The notes beneath the pieces are model-generated. The model was not told the origin of the DNA. It saw only the letters and a list, made by a program, of their open reading frames with translations, and searched no databases. The position numbers were made by a program, and so were the translations under genes. From Saprospiraceae bacterium (lineage in GTDB: Bacteria; Bacteroidota; Bacteroidia; Chitinophagales; Saprospiraceae): 64,000 nucleotides of DNA. Of this stretch, positions 36,097 to 46,656 are shown one piece after another (position 1 is the first letter of the stretch; each line of letters starts with the position of its first letter). The stretch spans positions 3,114-67,113 of the forward strand of contig JAHDHW010000001.1 in assembly GCA_020631105.1 (NCBI GenBank), written 5' to 3'.

Positions 36097-36140
36097 AAGT
36101 AGAAACAAACCGGCTAATCATTACCAGTTTACTTCTACTT
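36097..36140 (-). terminator. Probable terminator of the gltX run
   Basis: AAGTAGAA (36097-36104) and TTCTACTT (36133-36140) with inner AAAC/GTTT and GG/CC pairs make an interrupted stem; a U-rich stretch follows on the minus strand. It lies 10 bp past the stop of the small gene at 36151. Confidence 0.6.
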
Positions 36141-36150
36141 AAATCCTTAT

Positions 36151-36345
36151 CTATTCTTCTTCCGAGTCATTCTTAGCATCTAAATGGCGAAGCTTTTTAT
36201 CCTCGACATTATCATTGAGAAAGTCGTTAATCTTGTCAATTTTGAAATTGGTCACGATTTCACCAAACTCATTGATTTTAATGTCGAGGCCATCTAGTTC
36301 CTGATGAACATCGGGCTTTTGCTCTGGTGTTTTTTTATTATCCAT
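36151..36345 (-). CDS. Small acidic protein of unknown function
   Basis: 64 residues, highly charged, with no membrane helix, signal peptide or cysteine. It includes LDGLDIKINEFGEIVTNF, predicted to form two strands, and an acidic tail ending DSEEE. It starts 23 bp after gltX on the same strand, so it is likely co-transcribed. ATG start. No family is recognised, but small proteins of this kind are common after housekeeping genes in this group. Confidence 0.65.
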   Translation of the reverse strand: MDNKKTPEQKPDVHQELDGLDIKINEFGEIVTNFKIDKINDFLNDNVEDKKLRHLDAKNDSEEE

Positions 36346-36368
36346 GACCTTAGTTTTTCAACAGACCA

Positions 36369-37907
36369 TTAAGTAGCCTGCTTTACTTCATTAAAAAATA
36401 CATAAGCCTTCTTTAATCGATCAGTAGTTGATGCCTGACCTAAGACTTCAATCATTTCAAACACCGAAGGGCCTTTCATAGTTCCACTCAATGCAATTCT
36501 TAATATCGGTAACACATCTCCAAAGCCAAAGCTATGCTTTTCCATGAAGCCTTTAACAGCAGTTTCAATAACTGTAGCTTCGAATGGTGTAGCCTTATTG
36601 ATAACCTCTACCAGTTCATCAAATTGTGCCTGACGCTCTGGCTTCCAACGTTTACGAATTGTCTTTTCATCATAAGCTTTTACCGGCTCAAAGAAATAGT
36701 ATCCTGTCTCTAAAAAATCTGGTAAGAATAGTACCCTTTCTTTCATCATTTCACAAACCTTAGCAAGATACCCATCACTTACTGTATATCCTTTATCATC
36801 TACCAAAGGCTTTATAGCTTTTGCCAACTCTGCTCCACTCTTCGCCATAAGGTATTGCTGATTAAACCACTTGGCTTTTTCATAATCAAACTTTGCCCCT
36901 GATTTTCCAATGCGATCCAAAGAAAAAGCTTCGCTTAGTTCATCCAATGAAAATATTTCTTGTTCTGTCCCTGGGTTCCATCCAAGAAACGCCAGGAAAT
37001 TAAGCACGGCTGCCGGATCAAATCCAAACTCTCTAAATCCTTCAAAAGAATCTTCAGGTGTAGCACCTTCCCATGAAAGCGGGAAAACCGGAAAGCCAAA
37101 TTTTGCACCATCTCGTTTTCCTAGTTTACCCTTTCCGGTTGGTTTAAGGATTAAGGGTAAATGTGCAAATGCGGGCATTGTTTCTTCCCATCCCAAAAAG
37201 CGGTAAAGGTATACGTGATGCGGTGTACTACTCAACCATTCCTCTCCTCTGATCACATGAGAAATTTTCATGAAATGATCATCAACAATATTTGCCAAAT
37301 GGTAAGTAGGCATCCCATCTCCTTTTAGCATAATTTTATCGTCAAGCTCATTACTCTGAAAAGTTACCTCGCCTCTGATCAGATCATTGAACGTTACATT
37401 TTCATCTTTAGGAATCTTGAGTCGAATCGTATAAGGTTCACCACTATCTAAGCGACGCTGTACTGCCTCTGGTGGAAGCGTCAAACTATTCTTTAATTGG
37501 TCACGGGTTGAATTATCATACTTAAATATTTCCTTACGATCTTCATAACTTGCTCTTAATGCTGAAAGCTCTTCTGGTGTATCAAAGGCATAATAAGCAT
37601 TGCCACTATCGATCAGTTGCTGTGCAAATTGCCCATACATCGCCTTTCGCTCCGACTGACGATAAGGTCCAAATTCACCTCCAATCTCAGGCCCCTCTAC
37701 AGGTTCGATCCCTAACCACTGTAAAGATTCTTTTATATAATCTTCCGCACCTGGCACATAACGGGTCTGATCGGTATCCTCTATCCTTAGGATAAAGGTA
37801 CCTCCTGTCTTCTTCGCCAACAGGTAATTGTACAATGCCGTACGAACACCTCCGATATGAAGGGCTCCAGTAGGGCTTGGCGCAAATCTTACTCGAACTG
37901 AACTCAT
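36369..37907 (-). CDS. gltX: Glutamate-tRNA ligase
   Basis: 512 residues, a normal class I synthetase. The HIGH motif appears as PTGALHIGG near residue 11 and the KMSKS-type motif as KLGKRDG. It charges tRNA-Glu with glutamate in the cytoplasm. The N-terminal Rossmann domain is followed by a helical anticodon-binding domain. ATG start (MSSVRVRFAPSP). A -7 match lies 96 bp upstream. Confidence 0.98.
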   Translation of the reverse strand: MSSVRVRFAPSPTGALHIGGVRTALYNYLLAKKTGGTFILRIEDTDQTRYVPGAEDYIKESLQWLGIEPVEGPEIGGEFGPYRQSERKAMYGQFAQQLIDSGNAYYAFDTPEELSALRASYEDRKEIFKYDNSTRDQLKNSLTLPPEAVQRRLDSGEPYTIRLKIPKDENVTFNDLIRGEVTFQSNELDDKIMLKGDGMPTYHLANIVDDHFMKISHVIRGEEWLSSTPHHVYLYRFLGWEETMPAFAHLPLILKPTGKGKLGKRDGAKFGFPVFPLSWEGATPEDSFEGFREFGFDPAAVLNFLAFLGWNPGTEQEIFSLDELSEAFSLDRIGKSGAKFDYEKAKWFNQQYLMAKSGAELAKAIKPLVDDKGYTVSDGYLAKVCEMMKERVLFLPDFLETGYYFFEPVKAYDEKTIRKRWKPERQAQFDELVEVINKATPFEATVIETAVKGFMEKHSFGFGDVLPILRIALSGTMKGPSVFEMIEVLGQASTTDRLKKAYVFFNEVKQAT

Positions 37908-38002
37908 TTATTATTAGATTTATTTCTTATTTCTTGGCAGCGAAATGCTGTTATCTAGCGTTAACTCAAGAACTCCATGTATAAGTTCCCGATATAGGGA
38001 CA

Positions 38003-38010
38003 CAAAGGTA
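38003..38010 (-). promoter_or_regulatory. Candidate -7 element of gltX
   Basis: TACCTTTG on the minus strand, a full match to TAnnTTTG, 96 bp before the gltX start. The rest of the 259-bp divergent gap (37908-38166) shows no gene; it must also hold the promoter of the deacetylase gene. Confidence 0.4.
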
Positions 38011-38166
38011 AGTATGCCTTTAGAATTATTATAACATTTTACAAGGCTTCCGATTCCTAATATTTTCTCTTTACAGGAGTCCCTCTTTTACCGGTAGAAA
38101 CTACACTTTAGAAATATATAGTAGTAAACCCCTATTTTTTTAAAACCAGCTGTAGTACCTTTTGAG

Positions 38167-38820
38167 ATGTATCTAGTAAAAACGCCAAAGTTTATTCAAA
38201 AACTTTTTCCAAACTTTCATTGGAGCATTCCAACCAGTGAGAAAAGCATATACCTTACTTTTGACGATGGTCCCATCCCTGAAGTAACACCCTGGGTATT
38301 AGATCAATTATCTAAATACCAGGCCAAGGCTACGTTCTTTTGTGTTGGTGACAACGTTCAAAAAAACTCAGAGGTATTTCAGCAAGTAATCGATCAGGGC
38401 CACCAAGTCGGCAATCACACTTTTAATCACTACAACGGATGGGGAACAGAAAGCATCAATTACTTTCACAATGTACGTAAGTGCGCAAGAATGGTTCAAT
38501 CCGATTTGTTCCGACCACCTTATGGCCGACTTACACCTAAACAAGCTCAATTCCTGCAAAGGCATTATAAAATTATCATGTGGGATGTATTGAGTGGAGA
38601 TTTTGATCCTTCAATTAGCAATGAACAATGCCTAAAAAATGTGTTAACCAAAACACAATCCGGATCAATTGTCGTTTTTCATGATAGCATAAAAGCCTTC
38701 GATAAAGTCCAATATGTTTTACCAAAATTTTTGGAGCACTTTCACAAACAAGGCTATCGATTCGAAGCGCTTTCACCTAGTAATCTAAGCAGAGCACTTA
38801 GCTATGGCAAGTCAGCCTAA
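38167..38820 (+). CDS. Polysaccharide deacetylase (NodB/CE4 family)
   Basis: 217 residues. All five CE4 motifs can be seen: TFDDGPIPE (catalytic Asp and metal Asp), HQVGNHTFNH (two metal His), RPPYGRL, DVLSGDFD and IVVFHDS (catalytic His). It removes acetyl groups from N-acetylated sugars, most likely peptidoglycan or an exopolysaccharide. No signal peptide is evident, which is common among Bacteroidota members. Single gene with a strong terminator. Confidence 0.94.
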   Translation: MYLVKTPKFIQKLFPNFHWSIPTSEKSIYLTFDDGPIPEVTPWVLDQLSKYQAKATFFCVGDNVQKNSEVFQQVIDQGHQVGNHTFNHYNGWGTESINYFHNVRKCARMVQSDLFRPPYGRLTPKQAQFLQRHYKIIMWDVLSGDFDPSISNEQCLKNVLTKTQSGSIVVFHDSIKAFDKVQYVLPKFLEHFHKQGYRFEALSPSNLSRALSYGKSA

Positions 38821-38856
38821 ACCTTTATGATTTATTCTGTAATGTTGATATAAACG

Positions 38857-38888
38857 AAAGCCTCGGTGCATATGCCCGAGGCTTTTTT
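38857..38888 (+). terminator. Terminator of the deacetylase gene
   Basis: AAAGCCTCGG (38857-38866) and CCGAGGCTTT (38876-38885), 9-nt loop, ending in TTTTTTATTTATT. It lies 36 bp past the stop codon. Confidence 0.93.
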
Positions 38889-38890
38889 AT

Positions 38891-38905
38891 TTATTCGCTG
38901 ATCCC
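38891..38905 (-). repeat. Dispersed repeat copy C
   Basis: GGGATCAGCGAATAA on the minus strand, directly after the U-tract of the deacetylase terminator. The same arrangement is seen for copy A at the rny terminator. Confidence 0.6.
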
Positions 38906-38932
38906 AATATTTATCGTCCCGATAAATATTGG
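38904..38932. other. Hairpin without U-tract between two convergent genes
   Basis: CCAATATTTATCG (38904-38916) and CGATAAATATTGG (38920-38932) pair perfectly around a 3-nt loop. No T-run follows on either strand, so it is not a classic terminator, though it may stop exbD transcripts. Confidence 0.65.
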
Positions 38933-38955
38933 CCGCCCCATGAAATGAAGCTACC

Positions 38956-39504
38956 TTATTGCAAGGATTGATTATCTGTCGGTTCCGCTTCAGAAATAAC
39001 TAAGGGGATATCTTGTCGCACATCCACTCGATCTGCCTCGCTCAACTCTGCATAAGATTTTCGAAAACGACGTTGCGAGGCTTCTTCCCAAAGTTCGTTA
39101 TAGGCCGCTTTGATTTCATTATAAACTTCAAGGTAGCGCTGATAAGATGTCCCACGATCATTTTGCAAAGAAACAATGGCAGCTTTAGGATTTTTAGGTA
39201 GCTCATCTAAGCCCTTTGGGTTCATAATAAAGGTCTTGGTCTTTTCTCGTATCCGATCAATTGTGGTTTCTTCTTTTTCCAGGAGAATATTATTCTCAGC
39301 GTTCACTTTGATAGATAGGACATTGTCCTCATTTAATACCATCGTTCCGGGATTCTCTTCCCACCTGGGCAATTTGACCCGGATGCCTTGATCCTCCATA
39401 ATCGTAGTAGTCACTAAAAAGAAAATTAAAAGCAGAAAAGCGATATCCGCCATGCTCCCGGCATTTACTTCGGGACGTTCACGTCGTTGCATTTTACTAG
39501 ACAT
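38956..39504 (-). CDS. ExbD/TolR family biopolymer transport protein
   Basis: 182 residues, longer than the usual 130-150. One N-terminal membrane helix (about 20-40, SMADIAFLLLIFFLVTTTI) carries the conserved Asp of the proton path, followed by a periplasmic domain with an extended C-terminal part. It energises outer-membrane transport with ExbB/TolQ and TonB/TolA. No ExbB-like gene is adjacent, which is unusual; partners must be elsewhere. ATG start. Confidence 0.9.
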   Translation of the reverse strand: MSSKMQRRERPEVNAGSMADIAFLLLIFFLVTTTIMEDQGIRVKLPRWEENPGTMVLNEDNVLSIKVNAENNILLEKEETTIDRIREKTKTFIMNPKGLDELPKNPKAAIVSLQNDRGTSYQRYLEVYNEIKAAYNELWEEASQRRFRKSYAELSEADRVDVRQDIPLVISEAEPTDNQSLQ

Positions 39505-39849
39505 AAGCTAAAGTTTAAGTTGATAAAAATGTTATTTGTGTAGTATACTTGAGCTTCGACGACAAAAACGGACCTGAAATATATCCCATCCATTTGAACA
39601 TAAAGATGCTAAGGAGCCCCATTTTGGCGTTCGTGAGGATCGGCGAATAAAAGAAAAGAATCATAGTAAATCCCATTCGTCGAACTTCCTTTTACGAAAG
39701 TCGTAAAACAATACCCTTATGTTCCTGCGTTTATATATTGACTATAAAGACTGACTGAATTTCAGATCAGCAAGAAACAATAAGTAGATTTAATAAGGAG
39801 GTGCTATCTTTACTTGGTGTCTTTCCTTTAAGTTGACAATAATCAGATC
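39505..39849. other. 345-bp gap between exbD and the DUF1232 gene
   Basis: No gene seen. It contains dispersed repeat copy D at 39636-39652 (AGGATCGGCGAATAAAA) and, on the plus strand, TATCTTTA (39805-39812), a near match to a -7 element before the DUF1232 gene. Confidence 0.45.
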
Positions 39850-40236
39850 ATGAAAAATCCTTTTGAAGAATATATCAAACGCTTTAGCGAAGCTAATCTT
39901 TGGAAAAAAATTCGAAGCTATGCGAATAAAGCAGGACAGCAGACTGTATACACTGTCTTACTTTTGTTTTATGCCTATCGACGAAGTGATACACCACTTT
40001 GGGCAAAAAACATTATCCTTGGAACCCTTGGCTATTTTATTTCTCCAATAGATGCACTACCTGACTTAACGCCGGTAATTGGTTATACAGATGACATGGG
40101 TGTACTAAGTTTTGGACTAGTCACTATTGCTTGTTATGTTAATAATGATGTTAAAGTAAAAGCAAAAGCTCAACTCAAAAAGTGGTTTAAAGATTACAAT
40201 GAAGAAGACCTCAAACCTATCGACAAACAACTTTAA
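39850..40236 (+). CDS. DUF1232 (YkvA-like) membrane protein
   Basis: 128 residues. The core ILGTLGYFISPIDALPDLTP (the YFISPIDxLPD signature) is diagnostic of DUF1232. Two short hydrophobic segments flank it. Function is unknown, although related domains are found in membrane-associated proteins. Transcribed alone; the 275-bp gap that follows (40237-40511) shows neither a clear terminator nor a gene. Confidence 0.88.
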   Translation: MKNPFEEYIKRFSEANLWKKIRSYANKAGQQTVYTVLLLFYAYRRSDTPLWAKNIILGTLGYFISPIDALPDLTPVIGYTDDMGVLSFGLVTIACYVNNDVKVKAKAQLKKWFKDYNEEDLKPIDKQL

Positions 40237-40511
40237 TTTTAACATTTTTATTTTTCACTTAATAAATCATTGATCTTCAATTTCTTGTCCATAAGGAGAT
40301 AAGATAATACATAAGTATTACAGAATAAGTGCTTGCCTATCCCAACTATTTTGGCTAGTATTGTAATAGACATTTCTACGAGAGAACCTTCTAAACTTCC
40401 TATTACATTAAGTACGAATTACGACTTCAGTACGCGCAAAATTAACTTAATTGTTTTGCCCTGTTGTGGTATTCGGCAATAGAGCAAGCTAAACATACAA
40501 AAAACGACACC

Positions 40512-41813
40512 ATGAAATATGATCCCATTAATCCGGAGCTATTCCGGCTAAATAGGAGGCGTTTTGCAAGTCAGATGAAGGCTGACGCTATTGCCATTTT
40601 CCATTCGAATGACCTTATGCCCCGTAATGGTGATCAATACTTTCCTTTCCGTCAAAATTCAAGCTTATTTAGTCTTTGTGGCCTTGATCAGGAAGAAACA
40701 GTACTTGTACTTTTTCCAGACTGTGTCAAAGAAGGCTATCAGGAAGTTGCTTTTATTAAAAAGAGCAATGACAAAATAGCTACCTGGGAAGGTCATAAAT
40801 TGACGAAGGAGGAAGCACGTCAAATCTCTGGCATTAAAAAGATTTTCTGGTTGGATGATCTGGAGACTTTGCTACCAGAATTAATTTATCTATCCAAGCG
40901 TATTTATGTAAATACTTATGAGAACGAGCGGTTCCATACGGATGTTCCTTCCAGAGATTTACGCTTTGCACAGTATATAAAAAACCGTTACCCTGCACAT
41001 AAATATCATCGATCTCAACCCATTTTGAAAAAAATGGCGATGATCAAATCAAACCATGAAATCGAACTGATTCAACAAGCATGTGATATTACTGAAAAAG
41101 CTTTTGATCGTGTGCTCAATTTTGTGCAACCGGGAGTAATGGAATACGAAATTGAAGCAGAAATCATTCATGAATTTCTTCGAAACAGAGCAACGGGCCA
41201 TGCTTATGCACCAATAATAGCAAGTGGATCAAATGCTTGTATCCTTCACTATAATGACAATAATCAACCCTGCCGGGATGGTGAAGTTTTACTGCTTGAT
41301 TTTGGAGCAGAGTATGCTAACTATGCCGCAGACTTAACGCGTTCAATCCCTGTCAACGGTCAATTTACCAAGCGGCAGCGTTCTGTGTATGATGCTGTCT
41401 TACATGTACTACAGGAAGCTACACAGATGTTATTACCAGGTGTTAACCTTGAAGATTATCACAAGGAAGTTGGGAAGATGATGGAGAGTGAGTTGATTGG
41501 ATTAGGCTTATTAGATAAAACAGACATCAAAAATCAAGATAAAGATAAGCCAGCCTATAGAAAATATTTTATGCATGGCACATCACATCATTTGGGTTTA
41601 GATGTACATGACTTAAGTAGTCGCTACACTCCTATCCAGGCAGGAATGGTCTTTACAGTAGAGCCCGGAATTTATATCCCAGAAGAAAACTTAGGTATTC
41701 GTTTAGAGAACGATATCCTGGTCACTGATCATGGTCCTTATAATTTGATGGCAAATATTCCGATTGAGGCGGAAGCGATTGAAATGGCCATGAATGAGAA
41801 GGTGCTTAACTAA
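40512..41813 (+). CDS. Xaa-Pro aminopeptidase (M24B)
   Basis: 433 residues from ATG at 40512, where the family-typical start (MKYDPINPELFRLNRRRF) begins; an ATG 48 bp upstream is rejected. The N-terminal AMP_N domain (about 1-160) precedes the pita-bread catalytic domain. Metal ligands are in LLLDFGAEYANYAADLTRSI (two Asp), GTSHHLGLDVHD (His), TVEPGIY (Glu) and IRLENDI (Glu). It releases N-terminal residues in front of proline. No signal peptide. A strong terminator follows. Confidence 0.95.
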   Translation: MKYDPINPELFRLNRRRFASQMKADAIAIFHSNDLMPRNGDQYFPFRQNSSLFSLCGLDQEETVLVLFPDCVKEGYQEVAFIKKSNDKIATWEGHKLTKEEARQISGIKKIFWLDDLETLLPELIYLSKRIYVNTYENERFHTDVPSRDLRFAQYIKNRYPAHKYHRSQPILKKMAMIKSNHEIELIQQACDITEKAFDRVLNFVQPGVMEYEIEAEIIHEFLRNRATGHAYAPIIASGSNACILHYNDNNQPCRDGEVLLLDFGAEYANYAADLTRSIPVNGQFTKRQRSVYDAVLHVLQEATQMLLPGVNLEDYHKEVGKMMESELIGLGLLDKTDIKNQDKDKPAYRKYFMHGTSHHLGLDVHDLSSRYTPIQAGMVFTVEPGIYIPEENLGIRLENDILVTDHGPYNLMANIPIEAEAIEMAMNEKVLN

Positions 41814-41895
41814 GTGTACTTCGAAGTTACTTAGCTTGACGGAGAGGTATCCGTCTTTTAATTTGTATAGTCTTTAGTCATTTTTATATGATTTG

Positions 41896-41929
41896 ACCCT
41901 TTTCGTTTGTCGCGAAAAGGGTTTTTTAT
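41896..41929 (+). terminator. Terminator of the aminopeptidase gene
   Basis: ACCCTTTTCG (41896-41905) and CGAAAAGGGT (41913-41922) form a perfect 10-bp stem, followed by TTTTTTATT. Confidence 0.92.
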
Positions 41930-41968
41930 TACCGTCTACCTCTTTATCCCAACCTTTAGAAAGAGCAT

Positions 41969-42001
41969 AAAAAAAGGGAATAAGAAAAATCTTATCCCCT
42001 T
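41969..42001 (-). terminator. Terminator of atpDC
   Basis: Arms 41974-41985 and 41990-42001 (AAGGGGATAAGA in the RNA) pair over 12 positions with one G-U, followed on the minus strand by TTTTTATG. It lies 20 bp past the atpC stop codon. Confidence 0.85.
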
Positions 42002-42020
42002 CAGCAAAATGACTTAAGTG

Positions 42021-42269
42021 TTATTCTTTATATCCCTGTACTAACAAGGACACTTCATTATTCAAGACTTCAATGAATCCTTTTTCAATCCCAAAGGTCA
42101 TATCGCTATTCCCTTCCACTTGTAATCGAACAGTTCCTTCCCCTAAAGCCGAAACGATAGGCGCGTGATTATTCAATATTTCAAACTGACCGCTGACACC
42201 GGGTACCTTTACCGACTTTACTGGTCCTTCGTAGATTGCTTTATCTGGTGTCAATACCGTAATATTCAT
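42021..42269 (-). CDS. atpC: F1Fo ATP synthase epsilon subunit, short form
   Basis: 82 residues, only the N-terminal beta-sandwich (ITVLTPDKAIYEGPVKSVKV, FEILNNHAPIVSAL). The C-terminal pair of helices that brakes ATP hydrolysis in E. coli is missing, as in other Bacteroidota. The enzyme may therefore lack epsilon inhibition. It follows atpD after 59 bp. Confidence 0.95.
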   Translation of the reverse strand: MNITVLTPDKAIYEGPVKSVKVPGVSGQFEILNNHAPIVSALGEGTVRLQVEGNSDMTFGIEKGFIEVLNNEVSLLVQGYKE

Positions 42270-42328
42270 TGTTACTATTTAAAAGAGAACTTAATCGCTG
42301 ACGCTTTCCGTTCAATTATTAATAATTA

Positions 42329-43984
<1,656 letters not shown>

Positions 43985-44113
43985 CTAGGTTTCGCTTTAT
44001 TTTTTTTATCCCCGAAACTTATTGTACGTTACAAGCAAATACTTCCTAAACCTTTTGTACAGATATCGTATACATGAGCGACAAAACCCTCTTTTTTAAA
44101 TTAAACTTTAGCT

Positions 44114-45109
44114 TTGATTTCCATCCTAATGCCTGTAAAAAATGCTGCAATCTATCTTAGGGATTGCATTGATTCTATCCGAAATCAGCATTTTACTAAT
44201 TGGGAGCTTATTGCCGTCAATGACCATTCAGGGGATGATAGTGCGGAAATATTGGATCATTATGCTCGTCAGGATCAGCGAATAAAAAAGATTAACAACC
44301 AGGGAAAAGGTATCATTCAAGCACTGCGCTTGGCTTATAAAAACAGTACTGGCGAATTTGTTACCCGGATGGATGCAGATGATCGAATGCCAGTCAACAA
44401 ACTGGGACTATTACATGAAACCTTAACAAAATATGGTCCGGGGAATTTAGCAACAGGTAAAGTCAAGTATTTCTCAGCCCAGGCCTTAGGTGATGGGTAT
44501 CAAAAATATCAAGATTGGCTCAATACCCTATGTGATCATGACAATCATTACCGGCATATTTATAAAGAATGTGTAATTCCTTCTCCTTGCTGGTTAGTTT
44601 ATCGAAAAGATTTAGACCTTTGTGGAGCATTCAACGCCAATCGATACCCTGAAGATTATGATTTGTGTTTTAGGTTTTACCAATTGGGTTTAAAAGTTAG
44701 AAGTAATGATCAAACCTTACATTTGTGGCGAGATCACCCGAAACGCACTTCCAGAAACGACCCTAATTACGCAGATGTTCACTTTTTTGATCTTAAGTTA
44801 GATTACTTTGTTGCCCTGGATTATAGGCCAAAGTACCCCCTTGTACTTTGGGGAACAGGCAAAAAAGGGAAAGAAATAGCTAGAAAGTTGAAAAAACGGA
44901 ACGTTTTTTTCCATTGGATGACTGATAACCCTAAGAAAATTGGCCATAATATATATGATTCGCTGATCGTCTCCACCGCTGACCTACCGGCACTAAAGCG
45001 CCCTCAGGTCATTATTGCAGTTGCGGCTCCGCAAGCACGGCAACAAATACAACAGCAATTGGAAAAGATGAATCTCGAACTGGGTAAAGGTTACTTTTTC
45101 TTTTGTTAG
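44114..45109 (+). CDS. Family 2 glycosyltransferase with a C-terminal Rossmann-like domain
   Basis: 331 residues. The first ~220 residues form a GT-A fold: ISILMPVKNAAIYLRDCIDS, the nucleotide motif VNDHSGDDS and the metal motif RMDADDRM. The C-terminal ~95 residues (YPLVLWGTGKKGKEIARKLK to the end) resemble the nucleotide-binding domain of PglD-type proteins. An in-frame stop at 44102 forces a TTG start at 44114; starting at ATG 44129 would lose the first strand. The acceptor sugar is unknown. It may add sugars to a surface glycan, with the acyltransferase downstream. Confidence 0.88.
   Translation: MISILMPVKNAAIYLRDCIDSIRNQHFTNWELIAVNDHSGDDSAEILDHYARQDQRIKKINNQGKGIIQALRLAYKNSTGEFVTRMDADDRMPVNKLGLLHETLTKYGPGNLATGKVKYFSAQALGDGYQKYQDWLNTLCDHDNHYRHIYKECVIPSPCWLVYRKDLDLCGAFNANRYPEDYDLCFRFYQLGLKVRSNDQTLHLWRDHPKRTSRNDPNYADVHFFDLKLDYFVALDYRPKYPLVLWGTGKKGKEIARKLKKRNVFFHWMTDNPKKIGHNIYDSLIVSTADLPALKRPQVIIAVAAPQARQQIQQQLEKMNLELGKGYFFFC
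44271..44291 (+). repeat. Dispersed repeat copy B inside the glycosyltransferase gene
   Basis: Identical over 21 bp to copy A (6313-6333). It encodes DQRIKKI, part of a motif common in this family, so part of the match may be coding coincidence. Confidence 0.5.
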
Positions 45110-45338
45110 GCGAAGAGGCCGTTATTGTTACACACATTATTTGTTCATTTAATCTGTATATCAAAATATGCTATTGCAATTAGGTTTGTTTGTAATTATC
45201 CGGGGATTTTGGCAAAAAGTAGCCTTTTTTTTCTGTGAATCTATCTCAAAAGGCCTAACTTGCATAACATTAAAAAGTCACCAATCCCCTCTTCACCCTC
45301 TCCAATTAAATCAGAGTAAAGGAAACGACATATAAACC

Positions 45339-46568
45339 ATGCCGAGAAACTATTTACCTACGCTAACGCCACTACGTGGCATCGCAGCAATGATGGTACT
45401 TGTGTATCATTATCAGGTAATGGTTATGCCCCTGATCAACCCTAATAAGTCGGTGTTGATTAACAAGTGGTATATAATGGTGGATTTTTTCTTTGTCCTG
45501 AGTGGATTCATCATCATGCATGTTTATCAAAACTACTTTCAGGAAGGCTTTCAATGGCCTGCATTTAAGAAGTTTATGATTGCAAGATTTGCTCGTCTTT
45601 ACCCATTGCATTTGTTTACGCTGTTGATGGCTGTGATAGTTTACATTGCATTAGTAAGTTTTAATGTTTTTGAACAGAGCAATGATTTCATACAGATAAT
45701 GCTTAGGCCGGACGCGATTCTGGCGAATATCTTTTTACTGCAGGCCTCCGGAATTTTTCCGGAACCAACCTGGAACAGTCCTTCCTGGTCCATTGCTGTA
45801 GAATGGTGGACATATATGCTTTTCCCGTTTTTCATTCTGTTTTTTGCCCGAACCAAGGCACTAGGTAAATGGCTGGCAGGCGCATTCGTTATTTTGGGGT
45901 ACCTATCTATAATGCTTTATTTCCAGCCTCAACAATACATCGACCGCCAAACGTATATGCATCTCTCCGAAATGCCTAATACTATTGATGTGATGGTAGG
46001 TAGCAGTATTCTTCGATGTATATGTGGATTCCTTTTAGGGATGTTGGTTTACCAGGCATATGAAAATAAATGGGGAGAAAGTATTCTATCCAATTCCTAC
46101 CTAATGGCTGCTACAGGATTAGGGCTAATGACTGGTTGGTATTTTAACGTTTTGCCGGATATTGTATCTGCTTTAATTTTTGCTTTTGCAATCTTAATGG
46201 CTGTTTATAATAATGGCCGGATAAAGAGAGTACTAAATAATCGAGGCCTTACTTTCATTGGTGATATTTCTTACTCCGTTTATATGGTACATGTACCAAT
46301 AATTATTGCCTACCATACCTTTCGACTAATTATCAAATCACATTATTCTGTTTCGGACGAACCAGGGACCTCACTTAGCGAAGCTGCATTTCATTCGCCT
46401 AACTTATTTACTACATGGGTGGCTTGGGTAGGTTTGCTCATTTTTATTCTTATTGTACTACTTGTGGCTTACTTCACCTATAACTTTGTAGAGCATCCAA
46501 TGCGTAGATTTATTAATCGGCAAATCAAGAAAAGAGAAGCAAAAACAAACGCAAGTAACAAGACCTAA
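45339..46568 (+). CDS. Acyltransferase family 3 membrane protein (OafA-like)
   Basis: 409 residues with about ten membrane helices. The N-terminal TPLRGIAAMMVLVYHYQV contains the Arg and His of the acyltransferase-3 active site. Such enzymes acetylate sugars of surface polysaccharides from the inner membrane. It follows the glycosyltransferase by 229 bp on the same strand with no clear gene or terminator in the gap. A basic C-terminal tail (NRQIKKREAKTNASNKT) lies in the cytoplasm. Confidence 0.93.
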   Translation: MPRNYLPTLTPLRGIAAMMVLVYHYQVMVMPLINPNKSVLINKWYIMVDFFFVLSGFIIMHVYQNYFQEGFQWPAFKKFMIARFARLYPLHLFTLLMAVIVYIALVSFNVFEQSNDFIQIMLRPDAILANIFLLQASGIFPEPTWNSPSWSIAVEWWTYMLFPFFILFFARTKALGKWLAGAFVILGYLSIMLYFQPQQYIDRQTYMHLSEMPNTIDVMVGSSILRCICGFLLGMLVYQAYENKWGESILSNSYLMAATGLGLMTGWYFNVLPDIVSALIFAFAILMAVYNNGRIKRVLNNRGLTFIGDISYSVYMVHVPIIIAYHTFRLIIKSHYSVSDEPGTSLSEAAFHSPNLFTTWVAWVGLLIFILIVLLVAYFTYNFVEHPMRRFINRQIKKREAKTNASNKT

Positions 46569-46656
46569 TCTCCACTTACTTTTGTAAGGTAAATCCTATT
46601 CGTACCTCTCTGAACTTTTCCCTATTTTTGTTGCTGGTAAACATAATGCACCACAC

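Noticed and set aside
44109-44116. TAGCTTTG, a perfect -7 match overlapping the TTG start of the glycosyltransferase
   Set aside because: A start of transcription here would remove the first beta strand of the enzyme, and no TTTG lies 19 bp upstream. Probably chance.
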